Assembly (NCBI GenBank): GCA_903904635.1
Contig: CAIVDH010000018.1
Span: forward strand, 1-5,422
Direction of reading: 5' to 3'
DNA length: 5,422 bases
Source of the DNA: an uncultured Burkholderiales bacterium
GTDB lineage: Bacteria > Pseudomonadota > Gammaproteobacteria > Burkholderiales > Burkholderiaceae_D
Shown: in pieces, positions 1 through 5,399 of the stretch
How the letters are laid out: each line of letters opens with the position of its first letter
Numbering within the stretch: the first letter of the stretch is position 1
Notes under the pieces: model-generated
What the model was told of the DNA's origin: nothing
Database searches by the model: none
Seen by the model: the letters and a program-made list of their open reading frames with translations, nothing else
Position numbers and translations under genes: made by a program

Positions 1-56
1 GCCGGAACCCAGTGTCTTTGCTCGCGCACGTTAGCATTTTAAATGCGTAATTACAC

Positions 57-856
57 TCAGCGCACAGCCGCCACAATACGTTCAGCCTTAATGATCACAG
101 GTCGATCCACCATCTTGCCGTCAACGGCGATTGCTGCACCATCGGCCTTGGCAGCCGCATCCAATACTTTGTTAGCCCAATGCAGTTCTTCTGCAGTGGG
201 CTGATAGGCCGCATGCACGGTTGCCAATTGTTTGGGATGATGCACAGCTTGCCGCCAAACCCAAAACGTTTACCGCGCAGGGTTTCCTGATGCAGCACGA
301 CAGCATCATCAATCGCGGTGGTTACACCATCAACAGGCGCAGCTATGCCGGCTAAGCGCGAAGCCAGCACTAATTGCGAACGAAAATAATCCAGCTCGCG
401 ATCGTCACCTTCTATACCCAGATCAACACAAAAATCAATACTGCCAAATAGCAGCCTCTCTACCCGTGGCGCGCCTGCCAGTTCAGCGGCATGGACGAAT
501 CCAACTGCACTTTCTATCAACGGCAACACTGCCTTAGCACCCGCAGCAACGACGATCGCAATATCTTCAACCGTTGCAGCCTTGGGTAACACTACTGCAG
601 CCACACCCGCATGGGCGCATAAAGCCAGATCAGATTTAAACCACGCTGAATCAGCGCTATTAATACGCAAAGCGACGGGTTTATCTGCATGCAGCCATTG
701 CGCTACGGTGGCGCGTGCCGCTTCTTTTTCAGCAGGCGGTACGGCATCTTCAAGATCAATGATGACCACATCTGCGCCAGCGGCACAGGCTTTGTCAAAA
801 CGTTCAGGCCGGTTACCGGGCACGAATAAATACGATACTGCGTTAGAGGTGGTCAT
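57..856 (-). pseudogene. CitE-like CoA-ester lyase (probable citramalyl-CoA/malyl-CoA lyase), frameshifted near 238
   Basis: A HpcH/HpaI-CitE family lyase, expected to split citramalyl-CoA or a similar 3-hydroxyacyl-CoA into acetyl-CoA and a keto acid such as pyruvate, in the cytoplasm. Seen: N-terminal FVPGNRPERF (residues 11-20), DLEDAV (34-39), RIN (64-66) and the likely Mg-binding acids E115 (PLIES) and D141 (FGSIDF). Reading from 856, the frame is normal to GGKLCI (residue 206), then turns into nonsense and stops at 95. The family ending, HPKQLATVHAAY through DGKMVDRPV, continues in another frame down to 57. Restoring one C (ATCATCCC to ATCCATCCC) gives an intact 266-residue protein, close to family size. 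The lost tail includes the MVDRP motif, whose Asp acts as a lid/catalytic residue in related lyases as I recall it. The ATG abuts the transferase stop (TGAATG), and an AAAAGG Shine-Dalgarno lies at 865-870. It could be a true pseudogene or a sequencing error. Confidence 0.
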
Positions 857-2035
857 TCAGATGGCCTTTTCAGATTTGAGCGCAGCGATGGCTGCTGCGT
901 CATAGCCAAATTCATGCAGGATAGATTCAGTATGCTCACCCAGTGCTGGTATGGCATCCATGCGCGCTGTCCAGGTATTGGGTACGCCTGGGGGCAATAG
1001 TGCTGGCAAGGGCCCCACTGGCGAGGCTACTTCTGTCCAGCGTTCACGCGCACGCAGTTGCGCATGCTGCCAGATATCTTGCATGTCATTTAACTGGGCA
1101 TTGGCAATTTGGGCTTTTTCTAGTCGCGCGATGACTTCTGCAGCCGTCATGGTTGCAAACACTTGCTTGATGAGGGCAAAGAGTTCTTTGCGTGCGGCCG
1201 TACGCAATGAATTCGATGCATAGCGCGTATCGATGGCGAGCAGTGGTTGATGTAATACCTGCTCACAAAAAGCGACCCATTCCCGTTCATTTTGCAAACC
1301 CAGCATGACGGTCTTGCCGTCCCCTGCCGGAAAAGGTCCATACGGATAAATCGTTGCATGCGCAGCGCCCGCACGCATAGGGGGTGCGGCACCATCATAG
1401 GCATAGTAGAGCGGGAAATTCATCCATTCGACCATGCTCTCTAGCATGGAGACATCGATATGACAGCCTTTACCGGTTTTACCGCGCTGTATGAGCGCGG
1501 CAAGTATATTGGTGTAAGCATACATACCGGCTGCAATATCGGCGACTGAACAGCCCGCTTTGGAAGGCTCATCCGCGGTGCCTGTTACAGAGAGAAAACC
1601 AGATTCACTTTGAATCAGTAAATCATAGGCCTTCTTGTCGCGATAGGGACCATTCGCGCCATAGCCGGAAATATCGCAGACGATTAACGAGGGATATTTT
1701 TCATGCAAGGCTTCATAGGATAAGCCCAGTCTGGCTGCTGCACCCGGAGCCAGGTTTTGTACAACGACATCGGCTTGGGCCAATAGCTTGTCGAGAATAA
1801 TGCCAGCTTCGGCATGTTTGACATCCAGCGTGAGGCTTTCTTTGGATCGATTGGTCCAGACAAAATGTGATGCCATGCCCCGCACGCGCTCATCATAGGC
1901 GCGCGCAAAATCACCCACACCGGGACGTTCAATTTTTATGACGCGCGCGCCTAGGTCAGCAAGCTGTCGGGTGCAAAAAGGTGCGGCGATCGCGTGTTCT
2001 AATGTGACTACGGTAATGCCATCAAGTGGACGCAT
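857..2035 (-). CDS. Family III (CaiB/BaiF) CoA-transferase, probable C5-dicarboxylate (itaconate/mesaconate) type
   Basis: A 392-residue cytoplasmic CoA-transferase that would move CoA from a donor such as succinyl-CoA to a carboxylic acid, or between the carboxyls of one acid, through an aspartyl-CoA anhydride. Seen: N-terminal MRPLDGITVV followed by a Rossmann-like segment (LADLGARVIKIERPG, 25-39), the NRSKESLTLD strand (62-71), DISGYG (121-126) and the GPYRDKKAYDLLIQ block with the expected nucleophile D138. GCHIDVSMLES (190-200) is also typical of the family. The length is normal and no key residue is missing. The AGGG Shine-Dalgarno at 2042-2045 is six bases from the ATG. It is flanked by a hydratase and a CitE-like lyase, and the same trio occurs in itaconate degradation (Ict) and in the mesaconyl-CoA transferase (Mct) branch of the 3-hydroxypropionate bicycle. 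The family is firm; the substrate is inferred from neighbours only. Confidence 0.
   Translation of the reverse strand: MRPLDGITVVTLEHAIAAPFCTRQLADLGARVIKIERPGVGDFARAYDERVRGMASHFVWTNRSKESLTLDVKHAEAGIILDKLLAQADVVVQNLAPGAAARLGLSYEALHEKYPSLIVCDISGYGANGPYRDKKAYDLLIQSESGFLSVTGTADEPSKAGCSVADIAAGMYAYTNILAALIQRGKTGKGCHIDVSMLESMVEWMNFPLYYAYDGAAPPMRAGAAHATIYPYGPFPAGDGKTVMLGLQNEREWVAFCEQVLHQPLLAIDTRYASNSLRTAARKELFALIKQVFATMTAAEVIARLEKAQIANAQLNDMQDIWQHAQLRARERWTEVASPVGPLPALLPPGVPNTWTARMDAIPALGEHTESILHEFGYDAAAIAALKSEKAI
865..870 (-). promoter_or_regulatory. Ribosome binding site of the lyase gene, inside the transferase 3' end
   Basis: AAAAGG on the minus strand, eight bases before the lyase ATG at 856. 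It lies within the final codons of the CoA-transferase, whose TGA touches the ATG. The arrangement suggests translational coupling, with ribosomes ending the transferase able to restart on the lyase. Confidence 0.6.
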
Positions 2036-2102
2036 GAATTTCCCTGCTGTGTTTATGTTTGTTTTTGTTTTTGAATTTAATTTTTTATTTTTATTTTTTT
2101 AT
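2036..2102 (-). promoter_or_regulatory. A-rich intercistronic leader with Shine-Dalgarno for the CoA-transferase
   Basis: The 67 bases between the hydratase stop and the transferase ATG are almost pure A and T on the transcribed message. They contain runs of ATAAAAA-like units and then CAAAAA repeats, ending in GCAGGGAAATTC before the ATG. The AGGG at 2042-2045 is a good Shine-Dalgarno at six-base spacing. There is no GC-rich hairpin, so transcription probably reads through. A-rich unstructured leaders are known to favour ribosome loading through protein S1; applying that here is inference. The base composition is strikingly unlike both flanking genes. Confidence 0.6.
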
Positions 2103-2981
2103 TTAATTATCCAGTTTGGCTTCAGCCTGCATGGCCAGCTCACCGCGTGCATTCGCTGCCCATAAATGTACAGTATGGCCATCGGTATCGGGGCGGCCAT
2201 GTACGCTGAAGGATTCGATATCAAATAGGGGCCCCAGCGCACGGAATGAAAATTCATTAACTGCACGCGCAGGACAATTTTTACGCAGTAATTCCATGAG
2301 CATGGTGGCAATCAACGGGCCATGCACGATGAGTCCGGGATAGCCTTCTACTTGCGTTACATAGCTGCGATCGTAATGTATGCGGTGGCCGTTAAAGGTC
2401 AGCGCGGAATAGCGAAACAGCAGCACGGGATCGGGTGTGATGGTTTGCGACCATTGCGCATCGGTAGGTGCGAGCTTGGCTGCGGCCGCTGCAACTGACG
2501 CGCCTGGCTGGGGATTATCGCGATAGACGATATCGTGTTCTTCATAAATTGCCGGCTGGCCTGCGCTATCAATCTGATGCGCCACGGTGACGAACGCCAG
2601 CCGGCCGCTTTTACCTTCTTTGGCAGTCACGTCCAGTATGCGTGAGCTGCGGCTAGATTGGGCGCCTATGGCCAGCGGTGCATCAAATCGCAAGCGGCCA
2701 CCGGCCCACATGCGACGTGGCAGTGGCACAGGCGGCAGAAAACCACCCCGCTGGGGATGACCATCTGCTCCCAACGCGGATTGCGGACTCACTGCCCAAA
2801 AATAAATCCAATGCCATAGCAAAGGCAGCGCACTGCCATCGGCATAGTGTGTGGTTTGATCCAGCGTTGCAGCCAGCGCATTTGCCGCGCCTGCATGGAT
2901 GACGTCGCTGCGGGCTTCGCTGCGGTTTATCCACTGCTGCAGCAGAGCGATATCAAGAGCGGGTTGGGATGTGTTTTGCAT
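2103..2981 (-). CDS. MaoC/FAS1-like double-hotdog dehydratase, probable mesaconyl-/itaconyl-CoA hydratase
   Basis: A 292-residue cytoplasmic enzyme of the HTD2/mesaconyl-C4-CoA hydratase type, expected to add water to an unsaturated C5 dicarboxyl-CoA to give citramalyl-CoA. Seen: an N-terminal hotdog half (about 5-155) with GGFLPPVPLPRRMWAGGRL (79-97) and EGKSGRLAFVTVAH (122-135). The C-terminal hotdog half (about 180-290) carries the active-site block FRYSALTFNGHRIHYD (189-204) followed by EGYPGLIVHGPL (212-223). N197 and H202 are the likely catalytic pair by comparison with hydratase-2 proteins. The length is typical of the family. The ATG at 2981 is the only usable start, because an in-frame TGA lies shortly upstream, yet no Shine-Dalgarno is visible before it. 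It is the first gene of the operon with a CoA-transferase and a CitE-like lyase, which supports the C5-acid role. The family is firm; the exact substrate is inferred. Confidence 0.88.
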   Translation of the reverse strand: MQNTSQPALDIALLQQWINRSEARSDVIHAGAANALAATLDQTTHYADGSALPLLWHWIYFWAVSPQSALGADGHPQRGGFLPPVPLPRRMWAGGRLRFDAPLAIGAQSSRSSRILDVTAKEGKSGRLAFVTVAHQIDSAGQPAIYEEHDIVYRDNPQPGASVAAAAAKLAPTDAQWSQTITPDPVLLFRYSALTFNGHRIHYDRSYVTQVEGYPGLIVHGPLIATMLMELLRKNCPARAVNEFSFRALGPLFDIESFSVHGRPDTDGHTVHLWAANARGELAMQAEAKLDN

Positions 2982-3003
2982 GATGATGACTATGTGAGCA
3001 TGG

Positions 3004-3019
3004 ATTGATCATATTGATC
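3004..3019 (+). repeat. Direct repeat of ATTGATC just downstream of the operon promoter
   Basis: ATTGATC occurs at 3004-3010 and 3013-3019, a nine-base period, between the predicted transcription start and the hydratase ATG. The position would suit an operator. Further copies lie at 3198-3204 and, inverted, at 3651-3657 and 3839-3845. Regulatory meaning is inference. Confidence 0.35.
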
Positions 3020-3029
3020 TTAACTTGAC

Positions 3030-3058
3030 ATTGTGAGCCAGCGATGAGGCCCTGACAA
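3030..3058 (-). promoter_or_regulatory. Sigma70-like promoter of the CoA-ester operon
   Basis: On the minus strand a TTGTCA -35 box (3053-3058, five of six matches) is separated by exactly 17 bases from CACAAT (3030-3035, four of six). An A-rich AAAAAAGCAAA stretch sits immediately upstream of the -35 box, as in UP elements. Transcription would start near 3023, giving a leader of about 42 bases before the hydratase ATG at 2981. Confidence 0.5.
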
Positions 3059-3140
3059 TTTGCTTTTTTGGAAGGGGCAATTGAGAAACTGCGGCGAGGG
3101 TTGGCGCGGCAGTGGATGGCAATGAGAATATTTGTTATCA

Positions 3141-3167
3141 AAATGAGCAGACTAGGTCTGCTCATTT
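3141..3167 (-). terminator. Perfect 12-bp hairpin, likely terminator of the helix-turn-helix gene
   Basis: AAATGAGCAGAC (3141-3152) and GTCTGCTCATTT (3156-3167) pair perfectly around a three-base loop. The hairpin begins 40 bases after the stop of the small minus-strand gene and precedes the next operon promoter, the expected place for a terminator. The tail on the minus strand is TTTTGATAAC, only a short T run, so it may be a weak, partly Rho-assisted or two-way terminator. Confidence 0.6.
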
Positions 3168-3206
3168 ATGTTTGCTTATGGTGTAAAAAATTTTTGTATT
3201 GATCGT

Positions 3207-3542
3207 TCAGCAGAATTTTTTTGAAGCCGCAGTGGCATAAATTTCCGAGATGATTTCATCTACATCCATTTTTCTGACTTCATCAAATCGAAATTTCCGG
3301 CGCCGGTCGCCCATCAGATCACGCAATGTGCGAGCGCTCCATCCGCTGATTTCTTCCATGCGGATCAACAAGGCAGGTGTAACTGGTATTTCCATACGGC
3401 GCACTTTTTGCACCAGCAGATACGGTACTTCTAATGCGCGCGCAAGCCTGGTATCACTACGCAGACCGAGTATGTGAATCAATGCATTAAAAACACGGTT
3501 GGGGTCATAACCATCTAATGATTTGATTGATTGTTTTTTCAT
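3207..3542 (-). CDS. Small helix-turn-helix protein, hypothetical regulator
   Basis: A 111-residue basic protein I cannot assign to a named family. Seen: a predicted helical core (residues 15-78) with a helix-turn-helix pattern, DTRLARALEV (30-39) as the first helix and PYLLVQKVRRM (40-50) as a plausible recognition helix. More helices follow (TPALLIRMEEISGWSARTLRDLMG), then a basic patch DRRRKFRF (79-86) and an acidic, helical C-terminus. This resembles Cro/C1-type DNA-binding folds, so a transcription regulator or antitoxin-like protein is plausible. I chose the ATG at 3542 because AGGA at 3551-3554 is eight bases upstream. A longer GTG start at 3587 would overlap the -10 box of the probable promoter. 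No partner toxin gene is beside it. It has its own promoter and a downstream hairpin, so it looks monocistronic. Confidence 0.72.
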   Translation of the reverse strand: MKKQSIKSLDGYDPNRVFNALIHILGLRSDTRLARALEVPYLLVQKVRRMEIPVTPALLIRMEEISGWSARTLRDLMGDRRRKFRFDEVRKMDVDEIISEIYATAASKKFC

Positions 3543-3550
3543 GTGGCTCA

Positions 3551-3554
3551 TCCT
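3551..3554 (-). promoter_or_regulatory. Ribosome binding site fixing the helix-turn-helix start at 3542
   Basis: AGGA on the minus strand is eight bases before the ATG at 3542. An alternative in-frame ATG at 3551 has the AGG directly against it, too close to work, so 3542 is preferred. Confidence 0.55.
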
Positions 3555-3579
3555 GATGAATGCAAAAAAGATGCTTTTG

Positions 3580-3606
3580 ATTATCACATGGCAGGTCAGG
3601 ATTCAA
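3580..3606 (-). promoter_or_regulatory. Extended -10 promoter of the helix-turn-helix gene
   Basis: The minus strand reads TGTGATAAT, an extended -10 motif with GATAAT (3580-3585) matching five of six consensus bases. A weaker TTGAAT -35 box lies at 3601-3606 with a short 15-base spacer. The start would be near 3573, giving a leader of about 30 bases that carries the AGGA ribosome site. Confidence 0.45.
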
Positions 3607-3706
3607 ACCCAACTAAGGGGATGAAAGTCGATGTATCACAAAGTATGGTGGATCAATGTCGAGAAAATTAACCTGAAGAAAAAATTTTATCGCTAACCGG
3701 AATGAT

Positions 3707-4153
3707 TTATTCCACCCCGGGAATGGTCATACTCCAACCGACAGGCTCGTTATTACTTTCAATTGAGGCTGGGCTACCGCATTGATTGAGCCCATTATTT
3801 TTTAATCCGGCGGCAAAACAATCACCTTCTGCTGCGACGATCAATTCTTTCAACACAGCGGTTGATGCATCCGCAATGCTGTATGGAGGGTAAGTCGCGC
3901 AAAAATTTTCCAGCGCAGATATGACAGCAACGCCATTAATTGCATGCAGCAGATCGATATTTTTTGAACGCAGATTGGCAGAGCTTAAAAATCCCATTGC
4001 CCAGCTTTCCGTAGCCAGCTTCACAGTTTCATCTGCAGCGGCATAGTCCTCGCAGCTCATGCTGCCACCACCGATCAGCGTTGGTCCTGCGTATGCCGGT
4101 AAAGACATGCTCACAGCAAGTAGGATCAGGGGCAAAGAAAAAAATTTAGCCAT
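3707..4153 (-). CDS. Secreted four-cysteine protein, hypothetical (Rap1a/Tai- or HdeA-like)
   Basis: A 148-residue protein with a clear signal peptide: MAK, a hydrophobic core FFSLPLILLAVSMSL, and a cleavage site after LPAYA (residue 22), so it should be periplasmic. The mature part has four cysteines (C34, C85, C112, C125), enough for two disulfides. The helical core runs from SMSCEDYAAADE through ESWAMGFLSSANL (49-61) to LENFCATYPPYSIADASTAVLKEL (81-104). A pattern of SW-x-GFLS followed by xNxC, a proline and an ADA helix is shared with many small periplasmic proteins loosely linked to Rap1a/Tai immunity or HdeA-type folds. That is family-level recall, not a firm match. The ATG at 4153 is preferred over an in-frame TTG at 4189, which would add a non-signal-like extension, although its Shine-Dalgarno is weak. 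No effector gene lies beside it. Confidence 0.75.
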   Translation of the reverse strand: MAKFFSLPLILLAVSMSLPAYAGPTLIGGGSMSCEDYAAADETVKLATESWAMGFLSSANLRSKNIDLLHAINGVAVISALENFCATYPPYSIADASTAVLKELIVAAEGDCFAAGLKNNGLNQCGSPASIESNNEPVGWSMTIPGVE

Positions 4154-4187
4154 TTCGTTCAACCAATTCCAAAAAAATATTGCATAC

Positions 4188-4210
4188 AAATAAACAGATA
4201 TTGTTTATTT
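4188..4210. repeat. Perfect 9-bp inverted repeat upstream of the secreted-protein gene
   Basis: AAATAAACA (4188-4196) and TGTTTATTT (4202-4210) are perfect reverse complements around GATAT. The repeat lies 35-57 bases before the ATG at 4153, where an operator or promoter-proximal site could sit. No clear -35/-10 pair for the minus-strand gene was found in this AT-rich stretch. Confidence 0.45.
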
Positions 4211-4362
4211 AAAAATTGTTTAAAGATAAAAGTTTTTTTGATTTTACTGTTTATCGGTCAAGTTAGTTTTGGCCAGAGTTGAAGTTAACAATGTTAGTCA
4301 ATTGAATACAAACTTATTCCATAAAAATATCGCTGTTGTGTCGATGTGATCAAAGAAATTTA

Positions 4363-4395
4363 GCAACGATTACGTTATCGTTGCCGTCCTTTTTT
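4363..4395 (+). terminator. Terminator-like hairpin and T-run just before the glycosyltransferase gene
   Basis: GCAACGAT (4363-4370) pairs perfectly with ATCGTTGC (4377-4384) around TACGTT. After a five-base gap there is a run of six T (4390-4395). The T-run is on the plus side only. No plus-strand gene precedes it inside the window, so it could end an untranslated transcript from the 4190-4362 region or act as an attenuator in the leader of the gene starting at 4420. The gap before the T-run makes it less than ideal. Confidence 0.45.
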
Positions 4396-4419
4396 GTGTC
4401 TCTTGTGCATTGAATTCCT

Positions 4420-5388
4420 ATGCAACAGCCAGCTAATTTCATATTTAAAAATTATGTCGCTTTAAGAGCTGAGTCCGGGCTGCTGAGAACGCTGACTACG
4501 CTTTTCATGATGGGCGCGATGCTGATTTTATGGATAGTGGCAACGATTACTATGCGCCCTCTATCGATACCCGATGAAGGGCGGTATGTTGGTGTGGCGT
4601 GGGAAATGGTGCGCTCTGGCCTATGGCTTACCCCTACGTTGGATGGTATGCCCTACTTTCACAAGCCGCCATTGTTTTACTGGATTACGGCCGCTGCACT
4701 CACTTTATTTGGCAATCATGAATCGGCTGCCCGACTCGCACCTTTGACTGGCGCTTTGATCGCTGCTTTATCGATTTTTAGTCTGATGCAACGCTGGACT
4801 ACAAACGACGTTGCGCGTTTGTCCGTACTGATATTGGCAACCAGCCCATTTTTTTATGGTGGCGCGCAATATGCAAATCATGACATGCTCGTCGCTGGCT
4901 TTATTACAGCAACGATTACGTTCGCTGCTCACGCAATTTTATCTATACAAAATGGTCAGCCTTACCGCCTGGCCTTGTCTGTTGCCTGGGCCAGTGCTGC
5001 GCTGGGTCTGCTATCGAAAGGACTGATAGGCATAGTCCTGCCGGGTGGTGTGATCTTTTGCTGGTTGCTTGCAGAAGGAAATTGGCGTGCGCTAATCAGA
5101 CTATGCTGGTGGCCGGGGTTTATATTATTTGCCATGATTGCGGCACCATGGTTTGCCATCATGGAGATTAAGCATGCAGGATTTTTATATTATTTTTTTA
5201 TTGAACAGCAATTTCAACGCTTTGTCGGAACAGGCTTCAATAACAGACAGCCATTTTGGTTTTTACCGATAGTACTAATCGTTTTAAATTTGCCGTGGAT
5301 TATTTTTCTGTATACGCGCATCAAACTACCCACACCCACACCCACAGAAGCGACAATTCCCTTACGAACACGAAACATTATATTATAA
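4420..5388 (+). CDS. ArnT/PMT-like membrane glycosyltransferase (GT39/GT83 type), C-terminally truncated
   Basis: An inner-membrane glycosyltransferase that would use a polyprenyl-phosphate sugar to modify lipid A or another envelope target. Seen: first membrane helix about residues 24-44, then the periplasmic-loop motif IPDEGRY with acidic D52-E53, the expected catalytic site. HKPPLFYW (81-88) and several hydrophobic helices (about 103-122, 134-150, 156-175, 185-219, 227-247) follow. The ArnT-like FFIEQQFQRFVG block (259-270) precedes a final helix FWFLPIVLIVLNLPWIIFLY (279-298). Relatives are usually around 500-570 residues; this one stops at 322, shortly after PTPTPT encoded by three CCCACA units. 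The rest of the membrane region and the C-terminal domain are absent, and no other frame to the window end resembles them. No strong Shine-Dalgarno precedes the ATG. It is probably inactive or a fragment; the sugar and acceptor are unknown. Confidence 0.8.
   Translation: MQQPANFIFKNYVALRAESGLLRTLTTLFMMGAMLILWIVATITMRPLSIPDEGRYVGVAWEMVRSGLWLTPTLDGMPYFHKPPLFYWITAAALTLFGNHESAARLAPLTGALIAALSIFSLMQRWTTNDVARLSVLILATSPFFYGGAQYANHDMLVAGFITATITFAAHAILSIQNGQPYRLALSVAWASAALGLLSKGLIGIVLPGGVIFCWLLAEGNWRALIRLCWWPGFILFAMIAAPWFAIMEIKHAGFLYYFFIEQQFQRFVGTGFNNRQPFWFLPIVLIVLNLPWIIFLYTRIKLPTPTPTEATIPLRTRNIIL
5329..5346 (+). repeat. Three CCCACA hexamers in the glycosyltransferase gene
   Basis: CCCACA is repeated three times without error and encodes Pro-Thr three times (residues 304-309) in the loop after the last recognised membrane helix. 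Gain or loss of a unit would keep the frame. It lies about 40 bases before the premature stop. Confidence 0.8.
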
Positions 5389-5399
5389 ATCAATAACAG

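Noticed and set aside
34..46. Palindrome GCATTTTAAATGC after the lyase stop as an operon terminator
   Set aside because: The stem is only six AT-rich pairs with a one-base centre and there is no T-run on the minus strand; it is too weak to call.
582..905. Plus-strand 107-codon open frame opposite the lyase gene
   Set aside because: It is the antisense shadow of a clearly coding family gene; other opposite-strand frames in 943-2343, 2678-2902 and 3250-3477 were dropped for the same reason.
2953..3165. Minus-strand 70-codon open frame covering the operon promoter region
   Set aside because: It starts inside the 12-bp hairpin, overlaps the promoter and the start of the hydratase gene, and has no protein-like composition or ribosome site.
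3543..3587. GTG start at 3587 for the helix-turn-helix protein
   Set aside because: It overlaps the extended -10 promoter motif and lacks a ribosome site, whereas the ATG at 3542 has AGGA at eight-base spacing.
3594..3615. Minus-strand GGGTTTGAATCC resembling a tRNA T-arm, with a five-pair stem that needs two G-U pairs
   Set aside because: No acceptor, D-arm or anticodon partner lies upstream, and it coincides with the promoter of the helix-turn-helix gene. It is likely chance, at best a tiny tRNA remnant.
3699..3713. GGAAT/ATTCC hairpin at the stop of the secreted-protein gene as a terminator
   Set aside because: The five-pair stem overlaps the stop codon and the following T-run is about 20 bases away, so it does not form a normal terminator.
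4154..4189. TTG start at 4189 for the secreted protein
   Set aside because: It would place twelve extra residues before a normal signal peptide that begins neatly at the ATG at 4153.
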